A DNA stretch of 64,000 bases from Ascarosepion bandense. Taxonomy: Eukaryota; Mollusca; Cephalopoda; Sepiida; Sepiidae. The stretch is from positions 2,880,501 through 2,944,500 of the forward strand of contig JBBBDQ010000350.1 of assembly GCA_037127315.1 (NCBI GenBank), written 5' to 3'. Numbering within the stretch: position 1 is the stretch's first letter; each line of letters begins with the position of its first letter. Shown in pieces: positions 57,333-64,000 of this stretch. The notes below the pieces were generated by a model that worked only from the letters and a program-made list of their open reading frames with translations, ran no database searches and had not been told where the DNA came from. The position numbers and the translations under genes are program-made.

Positions 57333-58853
57333 AGTAGCAAAAATATTTAACACATCAGTTTTTTTTTTATAAACTTTACAATAAAAAATTGTTCAATTTG
57401 AATGATACTTCAAATATTTTAATGAATATTGCCTAACTAAACAGAGTAAAATTGAGAAACATTGTTTTTGTGTACTTTTATTGCCAATTTTCAAATTTGA
57501 CTGTGTGCAAAAGGATATTTTTAAAACTATTTGCACTTATTTTGATATGGTTTGTACTTCAACCAATCAAACGTTGTTTTCAAAATATATATTAACCAAG
57601 TATGTCACTCAACCAGCACTGAAGACTCTCCCACTATCTAAAGATGTTAAAATGGTTAAAACAAAAGAATTGTCAAATGAAATGCGACAGAAGATTATAA
57701 AGCTGCACAAAGATATTAAGGGGTATTGAAAAGTAGCTCAAGATTTAAACTTGCTCATGTGTACAGTGAGTGGGAAAAAATATGGTGCTGCTGAGAATAT
57801 TCAAAGGTGTGGTTGTCTGCATAAATTAAACAAGACTACTGAATGATATATAGCCAAGAGTGTGAAGAAACAAATCTTTTAGACCCTAAGAGAAATTCAG
57901 AATGATCTGAAAAATGCCAGAATTGAAGTAAGTAAAGATACAATCAAGAGATCACTGAACCGTACAGGCTTATAGTCTAAATCAACAAGAAAGACTCTAC
58001 TATTAAAACATAACTGTGTGCAAGACCGCTTGAAATTTGTCAAAAAGTATGAACATGAATCTGACGAATTCTGGAAAAAAGTTATTTGGTCAAATGAAAT
58101 AAAAATTGAGATTCTCAAGAGAAACATGTGCATCCATGTATGGAGGAAAAAAGGAACTGAATACAACCCAGTAAACACCATCCCAACAGTCAAATATAAA
58201 GGTAAAAGTGTAACGATTTGGGGTTGCTTTTTGTATAATGGAGTAGGAGAAATGGAAGTCATCAAAGGACGAATGAATGAAAAAATACAAGCAAATCTTA
58301 TAAACCCATCTATTAAAAAGTGCAACAACTTTAGGGCTTGACCAGGATTTTGTATTCTAACAGGACAATAATCCAAAGCACAGGGCTAAAAAAAAAAAAA
58401 AAAAAAAAAACTACTCAACATTGGTTCAACAAAAATGGAATTGATATTCTGAAATGACCTAGCCAGTTACTGGATCACAATCTAATAGAAAATTTATGGA
58501 AAAACTTCAAGTTGAGAGTACATGCAAGAGATCCAAAAAAAGGAACTGAAAAAAGCCTGTGAAAAAGAATGGGTGAAACTGCCAAAATCTTCATGCAAGA
58601 AGCTTGTTGAAAACTACAGAAAACAACTACAGGCTGTAATGTAGAACAGAGGATATGCTACTACATATTAACAAATTGTATTAAATACTTTTTTCACAGT
58701 CAAATTTGAAAATTGGCAATAAAAGTACACAAAAAACAATGTTTCTCAATTTTACTCTATGTTTAGTTAGGCAATATTCATTAAAATATTTCAAGTAAGT
58801 ATCATTCAAATTGAATAATTTTTTTAAATTTATAAAAAACTGAATACTTTTAC
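57333..58853 (+). mobile_element. Tc1-type transposon with long TIRs, decayed
   Basis: TIRs of about 160-170 bp at 57333-57505 and 58695-58853 share TTGCCTAACTAAACA, AAAATTGAGAAACATTG and TTGCCAATTTTCAAATTTGA. (TA)n/(CA)n tracts border both ends. A transposase relic lies between them. Confidence 0.92.
57652..58645 (+). pseudogene. Tc1-family transposase, broken
   Basis: Start MVKTKELSNEMRQKIIKLHK is the DNA-binding HTH region. KKVIWSNEIKIEIL carries the first catalytic position, where Asp is replaced by Asn. NTIPTVKYKGKSVTIWGCF follows. QDNNPKHRA has the second Asp just after a stop, and LDHNLIENLWKNFKLRVHA has the final Glu of a DDE triad. At least three stops or frameshifts, so it is inactive. 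Confidence 0.88.
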
Positions 58854-58855
58854 TA

Positions 58856-58901
<46 letters not shown>

Positions 58902-58911
58902 TATTAAGGTG

Positions 58912-59055
58912 GAGAAACTTGTCACTTAGCTGAGTGGTGTTATTTTATTCATGCCAACTTGGAAGTTTCGTGAGGGCATTGTTATAATGCCTTCATTCTT
59001 TAGGGTCATTTAGTTTTTCTGAAATAAAACTGCTCAGCTAAATGACAAGTTTCTC
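58912..59055. repeat. Fold-back beside (TA)n, hammerhead-like remnant
   Basis: GAAACTTGTCACTTAGCTGAG at the left recurs inverted at the right (CTCAGCTAAATGACAAGTTTC). On the minus strand of the interior, CTAAAGA, a long stem II (GGCATT/AATGCC), GAAAC and a GTT triplet are in hammerhead order, but the core G5 is A. Probably a dead member of the hammerhead fold-back class. Confidence 0.6.
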
Positions 59056-59574
59056 TTCATTTATTCTATTAATGTTCTATCCTTATCTTGATATCGAGCA
59101 CTTTGACAAAAATTTTTAAAAATTCTGAAAAGTGGATCAGGTAGAGAACTTTTTTACCCTCCCTCATATATAATATTATATTACCCTACTTTTATTGTTA
59201 TGCTAACTTATTTGTAGTTGGAAAGTTAACTATGGTGACAGAGAGGCGGCCACAAATAAATTCTGGCCTAGTGCTATTAACTGGTGCAACTACTTGGTTG
59301 GTTGTCATGGGAGAGCGGTTTGATTAAGTTCTCACTTCTCTCACATACCATTATGGAATGCCAGAGAAGACAATTTTCTCAAGGTTTCCTAGCAAGTTTA
59401 AGGTTGTGGTGGAGTATCTCCTACATAAAATCAATTGAAATTTACAACATATTTTGTTTTTTTAAATTACATTTTCTGTCCAGGTAAATTATAATCTGCT
59501 ATATTGCACTTTCATGTTAGAAAGAGCTTAGATGAACTGCATAACCTAGCGTCATGGCCATGCCACTTGCATAG

Positions 59575-59830
59575 CAGCAAACCATTCCCACTCCTTCCAT
59601 AAACTATTGGAAAGAAGTAAGTTGCACTCAAACAGATTCTTCTCATGAACCTACAGAACAAACTCCCAAGAGGATGTCCCCCCCCCCCCCCATAACTACA
59701 ATCTTGACCTGTTCAAATCTAGAATTAACTGTTATCTTCCCCTTCTATCCCTATAAACTACCCCTTAATGTAACCTCTTACTTCAAGTGCCCCACCCCCG
59801 AGTCTCGTTAAAAAAAAAAAATTCTCAGGT
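59575..59830 (+). mobile_element. CR1-like LINE 3' end, another subfamily
   Basis: Frames read LQNKLPRG and HNYNLDLFKSRINCYL, the common C-terminus of CR1-type proteins, followed by a short 3' UTR and an A-run. A poly-C run interrupts it. Confidence 0.5.
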
Positions 59831-60692
59831 GAGAAATTTCTCAAAAATCAGTTTCATGGAGACAAAAGAGGAGAGGCAGTGGTTGGAAAGATGGTGAGGT
59901 AGGAGAAGTTTTAGGAACAGAGCCCAGAAATAAGAGGGATTTTTTTCTAACCCCCCACCTTCTCTCTCTCAAGTTTGAAGCTTTTGTGAAAGTGGTAGCA
60001 TCATAGTTGTGGTTTTCCTGAAGAATGACATCACATTAATTTGAAGTGATGACTGCATGAAAAGAAAGAAAAGAAAGAAGAATGGATCAGAAGAATCAAA
60101 GCTATAGTACAACCATTATTAGAACTCATAAATTGAAAGAGACTGTCAAGAGTGCTTCTGTCAACCTGGTGTAGGCCTCTTCGATGGCTATAAAATGATA
60201 TTAGTCAGAACTGATCCAGAGGTAGGGGTGAGGATAAATGCAAAAAAATCAAAGATAAAACATTTTTTTTACAGATGTTGAGGGTACTTAAGGAAGTTAG
60301 ACTGTTGCTCTGGCTTGATTAAAAAAAAAGTCCTGATTTCAAAGTCCATTGCCAAAATTTCAACTGAGTTGGCAAATTAGGGTGAAGGGTGGGGGTATTT
60401 AAACTTTTTTTAAAAAAATCATAGATATCCCTTTCCTTTATACTTTCAAGTAAGTGCAATAACAGAATTGCAAATATTGAATGTAAAGAAAACTGGGGGA
60501 GGTGGGGGGTCAATTGGATATGAAGAATGTTTGTATGTGGAAGGAAGAGAGTTTTCCAAGTCTTAAAAGAAAATTTGAAACAAGGAAATAAATGGGAGTT
60601 GGGATCAAGGAAAAAAAAAATACTTTGCAGTAGGTGAAGAAAAACCTAACAATCTCAAAATTATAAAAGTGAAAGTATCTGTGTGTGTGTGA

Positions 60693-60750
<58 letters not shown>

Positions 60751-60782
60751 TGTGTGTTTATAGTTGGTAATAATGTTATTAA

Positions 60783-61357
60783 TATGTTCTCAAAGTACTT
60801 CCTCCTTAAAGAGTTATATTATTTTTTAATTAAACTGGCATTTAAGAAATCAAAATTGTGACCTGTGTTATTTTGATGTAATACAAGAGTTGGAACGTAA
60901 GTCCAAGCGTAAGTCTCTTATGTTCTTAAATCTGTGCTTTTATTGTAGTATTATGAAATCACACAGATTTCATAATACTACAATAAAATAACAATACTAT
61001 TTTCCAACAACTTTTCATATAAACTCTCGAACAAATTAACTATCCCAAATACCAAAATTGTTACCACCACCTCCAAAACTATTGGTGATATCGTCAGATC
61101 AAAAAAGACACCAAACATCAATTTGAATGCCGGGATTTATAAAATTCCGTTTCTATAGCACAATAACGTATACACTGAGGAAACATCACAAAATCTAAAA
61201 GCACGGATTTACAAACATAAAAGAGACTTACGCTTGGACATACGTTCCAACTCTTGTATTACTTCGAAATAACACAGGTCACAATTTTGATTTCTCAAAT
61301 GCCAGTTTAATTAACAATGAACATAACCCTTTAAGGAGCACGCACTTTGAGAACATT
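60783..61357. repeat. Fold-back derived from a Penelope-like element
   Basis: 60783-60938 is the reverse complement of 61203-61357 (for example AATACAAGAGTTGGAACGTA). The right arm is the 3' part of a GIY-YIG coding region, so the left arm is an inverted copy of Penelope coding DNA. At the centre, 60945-60985 is a short perfect palindrome (TGTAGTATTATGAAATC). (TA)n/(CA)n tracts bound it. Confidence 0.85.
61000..61320 (+). pseudogene. Penelope-like GIY-YIG endonuclease fragment
   Basis: Reads NLNAGIYKIPF, a stop, then HNNVYTEETSQNLKARIYKH and KRDLRLDIRSN. The GIYKIP and VY.GET...R...HKRDLR pattern is that of GIY-YIG domains at the C-terminus of Penelope-like retroelements; the second motif has YTE instead of YIG. 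Stops make it non-functional. The reverse transcriptase is absent. Confidence 0.8.
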
Positions 61358-61499
61358 ATATATATATATATATATATATAAAGGGACAATGAATGTCTAT
61401 TATGTTTAATCATGAGCTGTTCTAAACATTAAACATAATAGATATTCATTTTCTGTTATTTTTAACTATACGTTTAGAAAATTTTCTGCTGCCTCAATA

Positions 61500-61544
<45 letters not shown>

Positions 61545-61584
61545 GTTATATTTTAGAACATGTACATAATTTTTCTATTTATAT

Positions 61585-61639
61585 CCACGACAAAGGTACA
61601 TTTGTTTCGACATTGAAACTTCAATGTCTCATCAGGAGG
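61585..61639 (-). ncRNA. Hammerhead ribozyme motif, GTC site
   Basis: Minus strand: core CTGATGAG, perfect stem II GACATTGAA/TTCAATGTC, CGAAAC, stem III CAAA/TTTG with six-base loop, canonical triplet GTC, stem I CCTC with GTGG (one mismatch). All invariant bases are intact. Confidence 0.75.
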
Positions 61640-61789
61640 TATGTAAAGGAATAGAAAGCCTCTTTTTTATATTTGGTCAGTTGTGTTTGAGGTGTTGGTG
61701 CAGGTTAGTGGTAGGAGAACAAGCCTCTGACCGTTGGAATTTTGGAGAGAGTGTTGTTAAAGTGGTTGATTAAAGAGAATCTGTTGTTA

Positions 61790-61844
61790 CCGCCTGATGA
61801 GACATTGAAGTTTCAATGTCGAAACAAATGTACCTTTGTTGTGG
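61790..61844 (+). ncRNA. Hammerhead ribozyme motif, best preserved copy
   Basis: Stem I CCGC at 61790-61793 pairs with GTGG at 61841-61844. Core CTGATGA at 61794-61800, G10.1-C11.1 closing a perfect stem II, GAAA, stem III CAAA/TTTG and cleavage triplet GTT. Every conserved hammerhead position is satisfied, so this is the strongest candidate in the window. Confidence 0.8.
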
Positions 61845-61988
61845 ATATATATATAGAAAAATTATGTACATGTTCTAAAACATAATTTATAATAAATATT
61901 CACAGCTCTATATATTATATATCGAGCACTGTTTTAAATTAATGTTTTGGATGTTGTAAGAATTCTTTCTTTGTTCTGTATTCACTCG

Positions 61989-62029
<41 letters not shown>

Positions 62030-62030
62030 T

Positions 62031-62614
62031 CATTAAAATGACTGACAAGGTACTGTGTTCAAGTATTGTGGTTTAATTTTTCATGTGTGCTTATGTTCTT
62101 TTTTGAATGTAAATTATATAGAAATTGCCCAAACGTTTTGTATGTTCAAGCACTTTCAGCTATATTTTTAGCTATTCTCAAGGACGAATTATTTAATTTT
62201 TACTTTTAATTGAATGTATAGATTGTTTTTATGTATGTATCAAGAGTTATAAGAATGTTTATTTTCCAAACAGGCCCAGCACTTCATGGTTGTGTACATA
62301 GTTGATATGGAGTGTTAGCTTTTACTTTTTTTAATTCATATTGTTAGCTCTTTTTTAAACATGTGAATGAAGTTATTATATTTGTATTATCAACTAGTAT
62401 GGTATGGAGTTTAGTAGGTCACCATATGTATTTAAATGAGTTCTTGTTAAACATCTAGTATTTCCCCATAATATACTTTGGACAATTTCTATATAATTTA
62501 TATCCAGAAAAAAGAAACTCATATGAACACATGAAAAATTAGCAAAAAAGAAAAAAAAAAACTTAACCACAGTACTTTCTCAGTCATTTTTAATTAAAGA
62601 GGGATTACTGCTCG

Positions 62615-62666
<52 letters not shown>

Positions 62667-63214
62667 AAAAAGACAAAATGAATCCCCCAGCCCACCAAAG
62701 TGTTCCATCCTTTGATGGACTTTATCAAGGTAAAATGTAAGGATTATATTTTGCAACATCTGTTTATAAGCAGAAGTAAAAATTTCCCAAAATTTCAAAA
62801 AAAATTTAGATTTGAAAACAGTCAAAAATATTTAAAAAGATAACTGTGAAAGTCAAGGTAAATTATGGAGGAGGTTAAGTGATATAATTTACTGCCTAAA
62901 AAATGAAAGTGAGTATATGTTATCACATTATCTAACATGAGACTCCCTGACATTCTATAATCTTCATCAGTTTTAAATTCATTGACTTTTCTTAAATTTT
63001 CTCTTTTGATTTTAGCATTACTTGCAGCAGACTTTTTATTTATTTATTTATGCTATGTAGGTTTTCCCTTCTTGTATGCATCTCTTAATAATGGAATATA
63101 AGTTTTCTATTGAATTAATAAATGACAAGGTTGGGGGGGGGGGGGCTAGTCCATTAATTTGGTGTCTTGGAAATTTTTTTCTCTTTAGCAAGTTGGGTAA
63201 TATTAAGTTTTGAA
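62031..63214. other. No gene recognised; (CA)n at 62617-62664
   Basis: AT-rich sequence with one long (CA)n microsatellite of about 46 bp and a poly-G run at 63134-63146. No exon or mobile-element signature was recognised. Confidence 0.55.
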
Positions 63215-63880
63215 TTTTAGTTTTGTTTAAAAACTCTGTGGGTTATCTAATGCCAAAAAGTGGGGTTTTAAGGTATTTTTTTTTAATGTTAAGTTATAGT
63301 GAGAAGGTTGATTTAGTCAGATTTTAATGAAAAATTTTTATTTTAGAAAACTGAAGATGTCTTCTAGTCTTGTATTCAAAAATGTATTGCTGGTAATAAT
63401 TTTTTTTTCTTCAAAAATGTCTTGTTGGTAATATTTTTCTTTCAAAAATGTATATTTTTTCTATAAAAGTCTATTTTGTGTAAATGGATCTGAGTTTGAG
63501 TTTTGTTTAACCACATATCAACCTCTGTCGGTTATTTAATGTCAAAAAGAAGGTGTTTTAAGGTATTTTTTAATGTTCAGTTATAGTAAGAAGGTTAATT
63601 TAGTCAGATTTTAATGAAAATTTTTTGTTTTTATTTTTTTTTATGATGTCTTCTAGTTTTGTATTCAAAAATGTTTTGCTGGGAATAATTTCTTTTTCTT
63701 CAAAAATGTGTTATGGTAATAATTTTTTCTTCAAAAATGTATTGTTGGCAATATTTTTCCTCTGGGTCAGGGTAGACCTGAGAACAACAGCAATTAAGAG
63801 ATGGTTCCATGCTCCTCACAACCTCCCAATCAGAGGCCTTACTGCTGGATGCAGTTTACCATCATGCCCTGGATCTGGGT
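63215..63880 (-). mobile_element. Two nested SINE2 copies
   Basis: The first copy (about 63215-63480) lacks its head. The second (about 63493-63870) is inserted next to it with the repeat TGGATCTG on both sides (63486-63493 and about 63869-63876), consistent with a target duplication. Both keep the AACCTC/GGTTAT stem region to some degree. Confidence 0.75.
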
Positions 63881-64000
63881 AATATTAGTTTTTCAGAAAA
63901 TGAAGGTGCATTGTCAGGCATGAATATACACTTTGGCTTATATCACTTAAAAAATGTTTTATCCAATAATTTAGAATGTCTGATAAGCTTGCACTGAACA

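Larger units (their letters stand above)
61550..62030. repeat. Penelope-type fold-back with two inverted hammerheads
   Basis: 61550-61650 recurs inverted at 61785-61885 around a unique centre. The right flank (TTTAAATTAATGTTTTGGATG, CTTTGTTCTGTATTCACTC) is shared inverted with 560-660. (TA)n tracts lie at 61502-61540 and 61993-62026. Each arm contains a hammerhead motif. Confidence 0.8.

Overview
This looks like 64 kb of AT-rich animal nuclear DNA. It holds one recognisable host gene, spread over at least 40 kb on the minus strand, in a landscape of nested transposons and microsatellites. The split gene with GT-AG introns, tRNA-derived and 5S-derived SINEs, several LINE clades, Penelope, Tc1/mariner, hAT and Helitron copies and many (TA)n/(CA)n tracts fit a large invertebrate genome. 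A mollusc, possibly a cephalopod, is my best guess, but no species marker was seen.

Host gene. Ten minus-strand exons between 46096 and 6109 join in frame into the last 422 residues of a chimaerin: SH2 domain, then C1 zinc finger, then RhoGAP domain. The most upstream exon found starts in phase 0 just before the SH2 domain, so the N-terminal exon(s) and start codon are not identified. A CpG-retaining stretch near 53.5-54.8 kb is a possible promoter. The RhoGAP arginine finger, the SH2 arginine and all eight C1 zinc ligands are present. The C1 proline normally next to the ligand-binding groove is leucine here.

Layout. 1-2.9 kb: two fold-back elements carrying hammerhead ribozyme motifs, plus decayed DNA. 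2.9-6.1 kb: simple-sequence-rich 3' flank. 6.1-46.1 kb: the chimaerin gene. Its introns hold a 5S/tRNA chimeric SINE, a solo LTR, an intermediate-length non-LTR repeat (called SINE2 here), a decayed Ty3/gypsy element (18-21.7 kb), an RNase H-bearing LINE (about 24.1-30.7 kb) split by a Helitron, an R2-like LINE tail with an open 202-codon frame (33.4-34.1 kb), a mariner relic (35.6-36.3 kb), fold-backs (36.4-37.4 kb), a Tc1-type MITE split by a second Helitron (38.6-39.5 kb), CR1-like and RTE-like LINE scraps and a second solo LTR (43.7 kb). 46-64 kb: no convincing gene, but a SINE2 copy split by a hammerhead fold-back, a segmental duplication (50.6-52.1 kb), a hAT-like MITE, a Tc1 element with long TIRs (57.3-58.9 kb) and Penelope-derived fold-backs (60.8-62.0 kb).

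Most interesting signal. Several microsatellite-bounded fold-backs carry hammerhead self-cleaving ribozyme motifs, often as head-to-head inverted pairs. A fold-back at 61 kb contains a GIY-YIG fragment typical of Penelope-like retroelements, a group already known to carry hammerheads. The SINE2 family ends in a conserved stem-loop that is also found beyond the 3' end of the RNase H LINE, suggesting a LINE/SINE partnership.
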